Assembly: GCA_004297625.1 (NCBI GenBank)
Contig: SCTY01000026.1
Location: 186,001 to 250,000, forward strand
Direction of reading: 5' to 3'
DNA: 64,000 bases
Source of the DNA: Betaproteobacteria bacterium
GTDB taxonomy: Bacteria; Pseudomonadota; Gammaproteobacteria; Burkholderiales; SG8-39
The position numbers and the translations under genes were made by a program. Within the stretch, counting starts at the first letter, position 1; every line of letters begins with the position of its first letter. The notes under the pieces were generated by a model. It had not been told where the DNA came from, did no database searches, and was given only the letters and a program-made list of their open reading frames with translations. Positions 29,829 to 39,486 of the stretch are shown here, one piece after another.

Positions 29829-30691
29829 GAAGCCCGCTCGACGCGATCATCGAATTCGCGCGGCGGCGCGGCAGGCGCGCCATACAGCTGGGCTCCGACG
29901 TGAGCGCGCTGCGCGCCGTGATGGTCGACGAATATATCCGCGCCAACCTGTACGGCAATCCGCGCTACCAGGATCCGAAGCGCCTCAACAGGCACGAGTA
30001 CCAGGTGTATTCGCAGAACGGCGAGGACGGCATCATCGAGGAGATTTTCGCCAGGATAGGAACCACCAACCGAGTATTCGTGGAGATCGGCGTGCAGGAC
30101 GGCCTCGAGTGCAATACCACGTACCTGCTGCTCAAGGGATGGAGCGGGCACTGGATAGAAGCGAACGCGAAGGACGCGGCGGCCATCCGGCAAAAATTCT
30201 CCACGCCTCTGGAGAACCAGCAGCTCAAGCTCGAGCAGGTCCGGGTCACCGCGGAAAACGTGGAGTCCACATTGCGGGAAGCCGGCGCCCCCTCGCAATT
30301 CGACTTCCTCTCCATCGACATTGACGGCAACGATTATTGGGTATGGAAGTCGATGGAGCGCTTCAGCCCGCGGGTAGTGGCGATCGAGTACAACGCGCTC
30401 TTCGGCAGCAGCGTGAGGTGGGTAATGAAGTACAAGCCGTCTCATGTCTGGGACGGTAGCAGCTACTTCAACGCGAGCCTAAGCTCGCTCGGCAGGCTGG
30501 GAGAGAGCAAGGGATATTGCCTCGTGGGGTGCAACTTCCACGGCGTCAACGCGTTCTTCGTGAGGCGCGATGTCGTCGGCGGGCTTTTCTGCGAGCCCTT
30601 CACGGCGGACAATCACTACGAGCCGATCCGGTATCACCTGCAGCAAAAGCACGGGTTCAGGCGCGATTTCGGCGATTACGAATCGATCTGA
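29825..30691 (+). CDS. FkbM-like methyltransferase-fold protein
   Basis: 288 residues from ATG 29825, overlapping the previous stop. YSQNGEDGIIEEIF then RVFVEIGVQDGLECNT is a degenerate SAM-binding block, and FDFLSIDIDGNDYWVW is the second acidic motif. This conserved family occurs in surface-glycan loci and is related to FkbM methyltransferases; activity is not proven here. It forms part of the tightly packed plus-strand run. Confidence 0.7.
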   Translation: MRSPLDAIIEFARRRGRRAIQLGSDVSALRAVMVDEYIRANLYGNPRYQDPKRLNRHEYQVYSQNGEDGIIEEIFARIGTTNRVFVEIGVQDGLECNTTYLLLKGWSGHWIEANAKDAAAIRQKFSTPLENQQLKLEQVRVTAENVESTLREAGAPSQFDFLSIDIDGNDYWVWKSMERFSPRVVAIEYNALFGSSVRWVMKYKPSHVWDGSSYFNASLSSLGRLGESKGYCLVGCNFHGVNAFFVRRDVVGGLFCEPFTADNHYEPIRYHLQQKHGFRRDFGDYESI

Positions 30692-30697
30692 ACCGCA

Positions 30698-31735
30698 TTG
30701 AAAGCATCCGTCCGGATATTGATCGTGGTTTCCAATCGCCGGGTCCGCGGGCTCGGCTACCACTACGCCCAAGCTTTCACGGAACTGGGACACGAGGTGC
30801 TGTTCCATGGCTTGGAGGATGTTCCGTGGTTGACCCTGCGGGGAAGGGCGGCCTACAGGATCAAGCGGCTGAAGCCTTTCATCCGGGTCACGGAAGCGCG
30901 TCAAAGGAAACAGCTGGTGAAGGCTGCCGCGGACTTTCGACCCGCGCTTGCCATATTCATGGGCGCTGCCGGCTGGGACGCAGCGTTGATTCGGCAAGTT
31001 AAAGAAATGTGCGAGGGGCGGGTCGTGGTCCTCGCAACCGACGACCCCACGGTCGTGCCCGGGCTGAAGTCGCTCGCATGGCTCGAGGGCTTGGGCGAGT
31101 TCGACACGGTATTCGTGCCCGCCAAGGCGGCCATCGCCACGTTCTATCAGCTGGGAGCGAAACGGGTGGCGACGTACGGGTTCAGTTACAACCCGAAATT
31201 CCACTTTCCCAGAGCCGCATCGGGGCCTTACAACGCTGTGGCTTACCTTGGATCCTGGGGACCGCTTCAGGAAATGTGGCTCGACAGGATCGCCGCCGAA
31301 TTTGCGCTGCGCATCTATGGCTGGGGATGGCAGCATGCTTCGAGGACGAGCCGGGCGCGCGCGTGCTGGGCAAGAGGAGAGGGGCTCGAGGCCGATATGA
31401 ACGCCGCGATCGCATCCTCGCGGATTATTTTCAACATGACGCGCGCCGAGCACGGCTGCACCTACTCGGCAAAAACGCTGGAAATACCCGCCTGCGGCGG
31501 CTTCATGCTGACCAACTGGACGCCAGAACAGGCGGAGTTGTTCGAAGACGGCAAGGAGTGCGTGTTCTATAACACGATGGACGACATGCTTGACAAGGTC
31601 AGGTACTACCTGGAGAACGAGGCCGAACGAGAGAAGATCCGCCGGGCCGGCATGCAAGCGGTCGCACCTTACACCTATAAGAACAGTGCGACGTCCCTTC
31701 TCAAGCTCATGGGCATCGCAGGCACCGAGCGGTGA
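30698..31735 (+). CDS. CgeB-like glycosyltransferase
   Basis: 345 residues with a TTG start at 30698, supported by the following sequence ASVRILIVVSNRRVRGLGYHY, a normal Rossmann beginning. GT-B-like, with the C-terminal block FNMTRAEHGCTYSAKTLEIPACGGFMLTNW characteristic of spore-maturation CgeB-type transferases. Probably adds a sugar to the repeat unit. Low-rate start codon may tune expression. Confidence 0.75.
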   Translation: MKASVRILIVVSNRRVRGLGYHYAQAFTELGHEVLFHGLEDVPWLTLRGRAAYRIKRLKPFIRVTEARQRKQLVKAAADFRPALAIFMGAAGWDAALIRQVKEMCEGRVVVLATDDPTVVPGLKSLAWLEGLGEFDTVFVPAKAAIATFYQLGAKRVATYGFSYNPKFHFPRAASGPYNAVAYLGSWGPLQEMWLDRIAAEFALRIYGWGWQHASRTSRARACWARGEGLEADMNAAIASSRIIFNMTRAEHGCTYSAKTLEIPACGGFMLTNWTPEQAELFEDGKECVFYNTMDDMLDKVRYYLENEAEREKIRRAGMQAVAPYTYKNSATSLLKLMGIAGTER

Positions 31736-32697
31736 CCCGCCGCCTCCTCAGATACCTGGGCAAAGCTGCACCCGATTCCGCCTTCGGAAGACTGGTTCAC
31801 TGGGTGCATCGAAAGCGAACCGCCCGCATTTGGCATCGAAGGGGGTTGGACATCACGTTCCATTCGGCCTACATCGACATACGCCGGGGCAGCGAGTGGC
31901 TTCGAATAAGCCGGAAACACGCGTTCTACCTCGCGGACGTGTGTGCAGATTTCTCGCATTATTTTGATGCGGTCGAGCCTCTTGAGCTGGACGGTTGCGC
32001 CTTTGTCGATTTCTCGACTCCGAGGTTGCATTGGGTAAAAGGATTCAAGCTCATGCCGGTTTGCTTTTCTTCGCTGGCGGAGCCTTTGGCTACAGCCAAC
32101 CAATACCTCAGGTTTGCGCGACTACAGGAGGGAGACGTAGTGATGGACTTGGGCGCCTATTCCGGTCTCACGTCCATGTTGTTTGCGGAAGCCGCGGGCA
32201 GAACGGGGCGCGTATTTGCGTTCGAGCCGGACCCGGCGAGCTTTCGGATAACGATGCGAAACATCGGTCACTATTCGGAGTTGACAGGGAAGAACAACAT
32301 CACGGTGTACAACCTAGCGATCTGGGAGCATGACCAGGGGGTCGACTTCTTTTCCGACGGCAACATGGGGGCGAGAGTTATGGTCACCGTTTCTGGACGG
32401 CACCCCACATGCCGCATACCGTCCGCCACGCTGGAAGGCTTTGTCCGCACGCACGCTCTCGACCGAATCGACTTCGTGAAGTGCGACATTGAAGGGGCGG
32501 AAAGAGTGGTCATCCCCGCCGCGCGCGGGTTGTTTGCGCGATTCAAACCCCGGCTGATCATTGAACCGCATTTTGTTGATGGAGCACTCACCGCGACTAC
32601 CTGCCGCGAAGCCCTTGAGCGGATAGGCTACCAGGTAGAGGTTACGCCTCAAGCCGGCTCGACGTTGCCCTTGTTAATGGCAACGCCGGCCGTTTGA
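31732..32697 (+). CDS. FkbM family methyltransferase
   Basis: 321 residues, GTG start overlapping the previous stop. Central SAM site VVMDLGAYSGLTSMLFAEAAG, then VFAFEPDPASF and DFVKCDIEGAERVVI, which are FkbM hallmarks. An extra N-terminal region of about 130 residues precedes it, with no recognised domain. Likely O-methylation of a sugar. Last gene of this uninterrupted block before opposing genes. Confidence 0.85.
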   Translation: MTRRLLRYLGKAAPDSAFGRLVHWVHRKRTARIWHRRGLDITFHSAYIDIRRGSEWLRISRKHAFYLADVCADFSHYFDAVEPLELDGCAFVDFSTPRLHWVKGFKLMPVCFSSLAEPLATANQYLRFARLQEGDVVMDLGAYSGLTSMLFAEAAGRTGRVFAFEPDPASFRITMRNIGHYSELTGKNNITVYNLAIWEHDQGVDFFSDGNMGARVMVTVSGRHPTCRIPSATLEGFVRTHALDRIDFVKCDIEGAERVVIPAARGLFARFKPRLIIEPHFVDGALTATTCREALERIGYQVEVTPQAGSTLPLLMATPAV

Positions 32698-32706
32698 CCT
32701 GGAGGC

Positions 32707-32793
32707 TCAGCGAAGAATCTGCACGCGATAGGTCGGCTGGCGGGTCATCTCCGGTATAGCGAAGCGACTGCCGTCTAGAATGACCCGCGCAGA
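32707..32793 (-). pseudogene. Open extension directly after the polymerase stop codon, 28 codons
   Basis: In the same frame as the upstream polymerase gene, immediately after its TGA, the minus strand encodes SARVILDGSRFAIPEMTRQP and eight more residues before TGA. It looks like coding sequence. It may be the lost end of the polymerase or a fragment of another gene. Confidence 0.35.
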
Positions 32794-34194
32794 TCAGTAT
32801 CCGATACGTTCTGATCGTTGTTTTAGCACTTCCGGGCGCGTCGCTTCGGCCATTGTGTGCTTCATGGCAAGCCTAAGGGCGAATACGCTGCCCCAGAAAA
32901 ATACAGATCCCCACACGATTGCCGAAATGTTAAACAGCAGGTTATCGTCCGCGAGGATGTAGTAGTTGAAGAGCAGCAGGTAGTAGATGACCATGGCCGG
33001 GTCCGCAGAGCAGTAGAACCGCCTGTAGAGCCAAGCGAACAGCCACCCGTAGAACGCGAACATCAGGAATCCGGCCCAACCGAAGATCATGAAGCTCTCG
33101 GTAGTCCTGCCGAACGGCACGAGCACCCCATAGCCGTCGTAGGGCAGGCCGTACCAGTACTTGTTCGCGAACCAGACGTGGATGTTCTGGATCGTGCTCT
33201 TGTCCACGCCGAAGATGCTCGGGATGGCCAGCTTGTAGGTAGGCAGGCTCCCGACCCGGTCGTACAGATCCAGCGCGACCCCCTGGTCGAGCCCCTGCAG
33301 GTACATCATGAAAGCGTCAAGATACGCGAACCGGTCGGTCATCTTGATTAGGAAAAGGTTGGTTAGCACATCTCCGAGGCTTGACTCGTCGAGCAAGCCG
33401 AACACCAGCGTTGTTCGCCCGGCAAGTGTCTCGTTGGGCGATATGACACTGATGTCGAAGTCACGCACGGCGTAGGAAGCGACGACAAAGGGGACCGCCA
33501 GCAGTAGGGTCGCCAGGAGATACGCCGGCCGGATCGAAAACCCGACACGCCTTAGGACGAGCAGGAAAATCACCAGGCAACCCAATAGTATGTGCTTCGC
33601 CGTCAGCATGAAACCGTAGTACACGAACAAACCGGCGAGCACCGCGAAAGCCGCCAAGTAGCCGAGCCGCCGCGTGATCAGCCACATGATCAGCGAGCCG
33701 CTGATTGAGACATCGATGGCGAACCACACCGCATTAACAATCTGCGGGATGTCGCTTTCCCCGAGGTCGTTGATAAAGTTGATGCTCGTATGCGAGCTGA
33801 GCAGGAAATACAGGACCACCGAAGCCCACAACGCGAAGTAGCCCAGTATCGGGAGCGGAATCGACTGAAGCGGCGGTAGCGCCCGCACGGCCGGAGCCGC
33901 CGGCAGCACGCGTGCGCCGCTAAAGTACTGGTAGCTGACGTTGAACACCAGCACGCACGCCGTCGCGTAGAGGAGCACCGTGTTGCAGGTGTCGAAGTCC
34001 CACTCCAGCGCGGGTGCCGTCTCCATGGTATCGCCGAAGACCAGCAGGACCAAGGCACGTACCGGGAAGTTCAGCAGGTAGGCCACGTTGACCGCGAAAG
34101 CGGGCTCCGCAATGCGCTCGAGGCGCAAATATCTGTGCCCTTCCATCGCGTAATACGCGCTGATCAGGCTGAGGAGCAATACGGTAACGGTCAC
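32794..34194 (-). CDS. Polytopic membrane protein, probable O-antigen/EPS polymerase (Wzy-like)
   Basis: 466 residues with about 12 predicted helices and a periplasmic loop containing YLQGLDQGVALDLYDRVG. Topology and position beside glycosyltransferase and flippase genes suggest a Wzy-type polymerase; Wzy proteins share little sequence, so this rests on topology and context. It lies on the opposite strand to the surrounding assembly genes. The frame continues for 28 codons beyond its TGA. Confidence 0.65.
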   Translation of the reverse strand: MTVTVLLLSLISAYYAMEGHRYLRLERIAEPAFAVNVAYLLNFPVRALVLLVFGDTMETAPALEWDFDTCNTVLLYATACVLVFNVSYQYFSGARVLPAAPAVRALPPLQSIPLPILGYFALWASVVLYFLLSSHTSINFINDLGESDIPQIVNAVWFAIDVSISGSLIMWLITRRLGYLAAFAVLAGLFVYYGFMLTAKHILLGCLVIFLLVLRRVGFSIRPAYLLATLLLAVPFVVASYAVRDFDISVISPNETLAGRTTLVFGLLDESSLGDVLTNLFLIKMTDRFAYLDAFMMYLQGLDQGVALDLYDRVGSLPTYKLAIPSIFGVDKSTIQNIHVWFANKYWYGLPYDGYGVLVPFGRTTESFMIFGWAGFLMFAFYGWLFAWLYRRFYCSADPAMVIYYLLLFNYYILADDNLLFNISAIVWGSVFFWGSVFALRLAMKHTMAEATRPEVLKQRSERIGY

Positions 34195-34289
34195 GGCAAC
34201 GTCACGTTCGGTATTTTTGGAGTCGCGACCGACGAATTCGGCACCGCCACATTGTCTGTCCCGTCAAGGCGCTTTGACTTCCCATAGTG

Positions 34290-35918
34290 TCATTTGATCG
34301 ATGTCGCTCGATCCCCATGTCCATGGCCAATAACCCCAGTGATTGGAAAAAAACCCGCTCCATCACCCATCACGCGTCCACCGGGATGAAATGTGAACGC
34401 TTTGCCGAGTAGGGTTCGGTGGGGCGCAACTTGATCTAGGGAAGCCCCATAAGCAGAGCTACTGCTTGCCACGATGATGTCATTGGGCTGCGGAAATGGC
34501 GGAACAGACGCGAGCGGACGCGCGCCCGCCCTTTGGGCATACCATTGAAATCCCCAATGGCCGTGGAACCAAACGCGCCTCCCCTGTTGTGCGAGTGGCG
34601 CAATGAGCTCTCGGCTAATCATGCGGCCTGGTTCCGCCAGCGCGGCGCTCGCACTCACAATCGCGATTCCCAGAGTGGCGCCTGCAATTAATGTGATTGC
34701 AATTGTTACATGCTTCAGTCTGGAACTCGACGACCGCATCGCCTCGATCAGGAGTAGTGCAACCGCGGGCACGGACACGACGAGGTACTTGGACGGGAAA
34801 TGAGGGTAAATAATGACCGGCAACGGCACAAACAGCCAAGCGAGGAGCACCCAGTGAAACCATGTACGCCTGCTCACGCAATACTTAATAATGTCAATTA
34901 GACATAGCAGGCTGACAATCGCAACCAGGGCGACCGAGACACGCGCCTCGCGATGCAGCCAGATTAGAGCCGCGAAAACTGGCACTCCAAGAAACGGCGC
35001 GAGTTTCCAATTGATCACGTGTCCTCGTATCACAAGCCACGGTATGACGAGTGGAACTGCAACTGCCCAGTGGACCAGGAACGCGACTGCATTGCTGGCA
35101 ATGTAGGGCGGGCGGAACAACCGCAGAGCGCTGACGACGTCGAATGTTCTTAGCCAAAGAGCAGCGAGGACAGCGCACGGCAGGAGCAGCCCAATACCCC
35201 AAGGAAGCATAGATTGCCGAAATGTGACAGGTCCCAGCATGTCAGGCCTGTTTTCCGCGGCTGCCTGCCGCTGCTGAAGAAGGAGGCAAGCAAGCGAGAG
35301 CACGACAGCGAGCGGGGCAATGTGGACGCGGGAGTAGGCACCTAAGCCCAAGAACATTAGGCCAAGCGCAGGTTGATGCCAGCGCTTCGAGATAAGCCAT
35401 GCCGTAAGGCGTTCTGCGCCCAACACACCAAACGTCATTGCTGCGATGTCGGGCATGCTGGTGCTTGCGATGCCCAAACACGCTGGGGTTGCAGCGACGA
35501 GCAGCCCTGCCAGCCGTGCTTCAACGAGCAAAAATTGACACCTCAGTGCAATGATCACGGTGGCAAGAATTCCACAACTAAACAGGATGATCTGCGTGAG
35601 GTGTGCTACCCATTCGGAACCGCCGGCAAGAATCGAAGGTATTAAGAGCCACGCCATCATCCGTCCACTACGTTGTAGGGCGGATATCGATTCCGGACGG
35701 TCGAACCAAACAATCTCGAAATCCGGGGGCGCAAGCGGATGCTCCATCGCATGTTCTGCCTCGAGGAGAAAAACCGTGTCATCGATGGTGAAGGCAGAAT
35801 GCAAGAACGGCAGCAAGGACAGAGCGCACAACAAGACACCTGGCCATGCTGCTCGAATCGTTTGAGATAGCCGCACGGTTGACGCAGGGCCGGCGTCTTT
35901 ACGCCACGCGCTCGTCAT
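34290..35918 (-). CDS. GT-C-type membrane glycosyltransferase-like protein (PMT/ArnT-like)
   Basis: 542 residues, about 11 helices. The first periplasmic loop has the acidic pair in FTIDDTVFLLEAEHAM, as in GT-C enzymes that use polyprenyl-phosphate sugars. Codon use and base composition are visibly less GC-rich than the neighbours. The start overlaps the preceding minus-strand gene by 4 bp, so both are one unit. Function in polymer decoration is inference. Confidence 0.65.
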   Translation of the reverse strand: MTSAWRKDAGPASTVRLSQTIRAAWPGVLLCALSLLPFLHSAFTIDDTVFLLEAEHAMEHPLAPPDFEIVWFDRPESISALQRSGRMMAWLLIPSILAGGSEWVAHLTQIILFSCGILATVIIALRCQFLLVEARLAGLLVAATPACLGIASTSMPDIAAMTFGVLGAERLTAWLISKRWHQPALGLMFLGLGAYSRVHIAPLAVVLSLACLLLQQRQAAAENRPDMLGPVTFRQSMLPWGIGLLLPCAVLAALWLRTFDVVSALRLFRPPYIASNAVAFLVHWAVAVPLVIPWLVIRGHVINWKLAPFLGVPVFAALIWLHREARVSVALVAIVSLLCLIDIIKYCVSRRTWFHWVLLAWLFVPLPVIIYPHFPSKYLVVSVPAVALLLIEAMRSSSSRLKHVTIAITLIAGATLGIAIVSASAALAEPGRMISRELIAPLAQQGRRVWFHGHWGFQWYAQRAGARPLASVPPFPQPNDIIVASSSSAYGASLDQVAPHRTLLGKAFTFHPGGRVMGDGAGFFPITGVIGHGHGDRATSIK

Positions 35919-37489
35919 CTTGGATTTGCGGCCGTGCGTGATGTGTCACGCCGGCGGTACACCGCGTGCTCCCATGTGATGCTGCTGTTGCCGACCTCGC
36001 GTCCGAAAACGGTCGCGCGTTGCGGCAGGTGGGGCCAGTAGACGAGCTCATAGTCGGCTTCGTTCCACCATGGCGGATACTGTGGCCGTAGCGCATCGCC
36101 GCTGCCGATAAAGCTCAAAGCGAAGAGCGGGATTCGCGCTCGATTTTCCGCATCGTCCAGCCCGGGCCAGAAGTTGACCACGTCGAATCCCGCTTCCTTG
36201 AAGAGCATGTAACCCTGGGGCGCAACGGCAACAAGGCGTTCGCCCTCCTCGCTGTGCTGTAAGTCGGAGATCACTATGCGCATGCGCGCGAGCGACGGCC
36301 CGAGATTCGCATTCATGACGAGAATGCGTGCGAAGGTCGGCGCGTTCAAGATTGTCATGCCGACAAACGCGACGACTAGCGCAACGCTTCGGCCTGTTGC
36401 GTAGGCGCCCTCCAGTCGCGAACTCGCGATCGAGAAGAGCGCGAGCAAGAGCCCCGTGGCGATCGGGACATAGCTTGGCTGGGAGGGAGAGATGGTCAAT
36501 GGGACTGCAACGAACAGGACTAAGCCGCCGCACGGAATGAGCAGCGACCAATTTCTGCTTCGCATTGCAGCCAAGGTAAAGAAAACCATGCCACTTCCGA
36601 GAACGAAGGCAAGGCTTGCGATCCCGAGCCGGGCAGGCTCGGCTGCGATCTGGGTCCGCAGCCCGCCACTCCAAGTCCGCCAGTCTCCGTCGACAAGGGC
36701 CATAAAAAATCTGCCTGGCTCTGGCAGCACGCCTAAAAAACGCGTGATCGCGGTTGGGTCGAGTTGCATCAAGAGATACACTGCGAGCGACGGTGCGATT
36801 AGAAATCCGGCAACCGCAGGCGCACCAATAAGAGGGAAAGGGGGCCAGCGGCGATCACGGCCCGGCGGCAAACGATCGCTCGCCCAAAGCAAGACGATTG
36901 CAAGTGCCGACAATGCCCCCGCTGGCGGCGATACGACTACGGCGACGCCGCAGAGAATCGCCGAGAAGAAGAGACGCAGTGGTGCGGCGCTCTGGCAGAG
37001 CAGGAGAAGAGCGCCTAGTCCCAAGGCAAGGCCCAGGGTGTCGGGCCGGTCATACGCACATGCGCTGAATCCGAGCGGCAATGTAAGGCAGACCAGGACT
37101 AGCAGTCCGCGCTTGAGCATGGAAGCCGCTCCCATGGCAAGGGCAGCCCAACCGAATATGTGCGCGAGGGCGGCGATTCCCGTGTTGAAGGCTGCGTTCT
37201 GCGCGACTCCTACGCCGACGAGCTTGGAATAGACGCCAAACAGGAACGGGTAGCCCGGCGGGTAAAAAGCGTAGCCAACTCGATCGAATGTTGGATTGCC
37301 GTAGGTAAGTCGCGACGTGAATCCGTTGCCGAGCGCCAGATTGGCGCCCGCGTCCTTGAACAAGAATATGTCGGTGTACCCAGGTAACGGTGGCGCGAAG
37401 GCACCGAAGATGAGCCACCCGGCAGTCGCGAGAAGAACCGCAGCCAACGGCAAGCGCATGCCGCGGTCGGGGAGCATTGGTTGCGCCAT
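35915..37489 (-). CDS. Polytopic membrane protein, GT-C-like
   Basis: 524 residues from the ATG at 37489 (MAQPMLPDRGMRLPLAAVLL); ATG 37459 is an alternative, and the longer frame to 37687 crosses the divergent gene. About 10 helices with YTDIFLFKDAGANLALGNGF and YAFYPPGYPFLFGVY after helix 1, similar to the substrate-facing loop of GT-C transferases. Lower GC than flanking genes. Pairs with the 34290-35918 gene. Confidence 0.62.
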   Translation of the reverse strand: MAQPMLPDRGMRLPLAAVLLATAGWLIFGAFAPPLPGYTDIFLFKDAGANLALGNGFTSRLTYGNPTFDRVGYAFYPPGYPFLFGVYSKLVGVGVAQNAAFNTGIAALAHIFGWAALAMGAASMLKRGLLVLVCLTLPLGFSACAYDRPDTLGLALGLGALLLLCQSAAPLRLFFSAILCGVAVVVSPPAGALSALAIVLLWASDRLPPGRDRRWPPFPLIGAPAVAGFLIAPSLAVYLLMQLDPTAITRFLGVLPEPGRFFMALVDGDWRTWSGGLRTQIAAEPARLGIASLAFVLGSGMVFFTLAAMRSRNWSLLIPCGGLVLFVAVPLTISPSQPSYVPIATGLLLALFSIASSRLEGAYATGRSVALVVAFVGMTILNAPTFARILVMNANLGPSLARMRIVISDLQHSEEGERLVAVAPQGYMLFKEAGFDVVNFWPGLDDAENRARIPLFALSFIGSGDALRPQYPPWWNEADYELVYWPHLPQRATVFGREVGNSSITWEHAVYRRRDTSRTAANPR

Positions 37490-37595
37490 TGTGTTATTGG
37501 ACTGTATTTTTGGGTAAACGAACCGGGCTAATCCGTATCTTGGGCAAAACTGACGGAAGCGTGTCAAACATTGGGCGCGGAGGTCAACAACCACA

Positions 37596-39473
37596 ATGAA
37601 GTCGGTGAAAGATCGCCGCGACTTCGTCGCCTGGACCGGGCTCGCGATGTACTGCGTATTTCTCTCTTGGTTCAACTGGGCCGTCATGCCGCCGGAGCTT
37701 GCTTTTTCGGGCGACGTGGCACGCTGGCTGGCAGAGGCTTATAGGGTAAGCCTCGGAGAGGCGCCGTACCGCGATTTTTCATGGCAATTTCCACCCCTTG
37801 CGGCGTACTTCTACGGATGGGCGTTCTCGGCATTCGGGGCCACGTATGGCACCGCGAGCCTTTTGGGCGCCATCCTTTCCACCGCTGACGTCTTATTGAC
37901 GTACGCGGTAGCGCGGCGGTTTCTCGACCGGCCTCTCGCGGTGGCAGCAGTTGTGCTATTCGCCACCGCTGGCGGCTTCAACTTCAAGAACTTTGCGCTG
38001 TTCGGGCTGCGTATCTACAGCCCGGCGATGCTCCTCGGGTACGGCGGCGTTCTTGCGCTCGTGCTCGGGCTCGACGGATTCGTGCGCGCGCGAGCATGGA
38101 GCTTGCGCGATGTTCTGTTGGTCGTCCTCGGAACATTCATTTGCCTGTCGGCGAAGCCCGAGTTCGCGATCAGCGCCGTCGTGGGCCTCGGTATCGCGTT
38201 TGCTCTGGATATCGCCGCGACGCCCTCGCGCGAGCGTTCCCGTGTGGCCGTCCGGTCCCTCATCGTCGCGACCGCGTTCGTTGCGCCTGCGATCGCGTTC
38301 TATGGCTGGGTCGCGGCGCAGGCGGGATTTCCGGCCCTGCTCGAGGGCGTCATGGGTTACGGCATCAGCGGGCTGTCGTGCCCATGGTGGCCGACAGGCG
38401 CCGGCTTGGTCGCCGTGGCCGGCGCGCTTGTCATGGGTGTGACTGCGCTCGCGGGACTGGCTGCATTGGACGCGGCGTCGACTCGCGGGCGCGTGCCGTT
38501 GATCCTCTTCGCGATCGGCATCCCCGCTTCGCTCGCTGCGCTCTGGTTTTTCGCATACCTGTACGGCGAGGGCCCCGGTCCCCTGGCCATCGCGCGGCAA
38601 ATCGCCAACTTCTCCAACGCCATGCTGGTCGCGCTCTGGATCTCGCTGGGTTGGCTGCTGTTGCGCGTCTGGCAGGCGACGGCTGGCGGCAACGGCATCG
38701 CGCTGCGCGACCCGGCCCTGCAGGCCGAATTGCTGCTATTCGCCGTGACTGTGGCTCCCTCGGTACGCTCGCTATTTACAAAAAATTCGGTCAATTCCAT
38801 TCCGATGGCCGCGATCGCCAGCTATCCATTGCTCTGTGTGTCGGCACTCGTCGTCGCACGCGGCGTGCTTGCGTATTGTGAAAACCCGGAAATACAGAGG
38901 CGCCGCATTACTCGCGCGACATTGGCGATATTGATCATGGCGCTGCTTTACTCGGTCGCTCGCGTAGCGGGGTTTGTCCGGCTCTTCGATCCCTGGCCGC
39001 CGGTGGCGCTGCAAACCCGAGCCGGCACTATGTACGTCAACAACGCGGACGCAGAACTCTATGGAAAGCTCTACCCCTATCTTGAGGGCCGAGTGAAGGA
39101 AGGAGAATTCCTGGCAGAGCTGGGGTACGGCGGGGGCTGGACGTTCGCTTTGCATTCGCGGAGTCCTTTGTTCCTTACCCAGACCTTCCTCTTTGCGCCT
39201 TCCGAATCGCGTCTCGCGCAGGAAAAGAGGCGGCTGGAGATTTCTCCGCCTCGCGCGGTCGTCGCTCCAGACACCCCGGACGGGCGCTGGGCGCTATGGG
39301 GAATCCCCGGAAATTTCGGTTGCACTTTCCCGCGCGTGGCGTGGCGCACCGATGTGCCGAGCGACCGGCCCGAGATCGCATTTCCGGCCATCGACTACCT
39401 TCGGCAGAAGTACGTTCCCGTGATGCGAGTCCCCGGCAGGGCCGTAGTCCTGGAGCCCGCCGGGGCCATGTAG
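37596..39473 (+). CDS. GT-C-like membrane glycosyltransferase
   Basis: 625 residues, about 12 helices. After helix 1 it has AFSGDVARWLAEAYRVSLGE, then YRDFSWQFPPLAAYFYGW, the common GT-C loop pattern. GGAGGT lies 9-14 bases before the ATG. Divergent from the two similar minus-strand proteins, so three GT-C-like proteins sit together. The substrate is unknown. A soluble C-terminal domain of about 150 residues faces the periplasm by prediction. Confidence 0.65.
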   Translation: MKSVKDRRDFVAWTGLAMYCVFLSWFNWAVMPPELAFSGDVARWLAEAYRVSLGEAPYRDFSWQFPPLAAYFYGWAFSAFGATYGTASLLGAILSTADVLLTYAVARRFLDRPLAVAAVVLFATAGGFNFKNFALFGLRIYSPAMLLGYGGVLALVLGLDGFVRARAWSLRDVLLVVLGTFICLSAKPEFAISAVVGLGIAFALDIAATPSRERSRVAVRSLIVATAFVAPAIAFYGWVAAQAGFPALLEGVMGYGISGLSCPWWPTGAGLVAVAGALVMGVTALAGLAALDAASTRGRVPLILFAIGIPASLAALWFFAYLYGEGPGPLAIARQIANFSNAMLVALWISLGWLLLRVWQATAGGNGIALRDPALQAELLLFAVTVAPSVRSLFTKNSVNSIPMAAIASYPLLCVSALVVARGVLAYCENPEIQRRRITRATLAILIMALLYSVARVAGFVRLFDPWPPVALQTRAGTMYVNNADAELYGKLYPYLEGRVKEGEFLAELGYGGGWTFALHSRSPLFLTQTFLFAPSESRLAQEKRRLEISPPRAVVAPDTPDGRWALWGIPGNFGCTFPRVAWRTDVPSDRPEIAFPAIDYLRQKYVPVMRVPGRAVVLEPAGAM

Positions 39474-39486
39474 AGATCGAGCCCGG

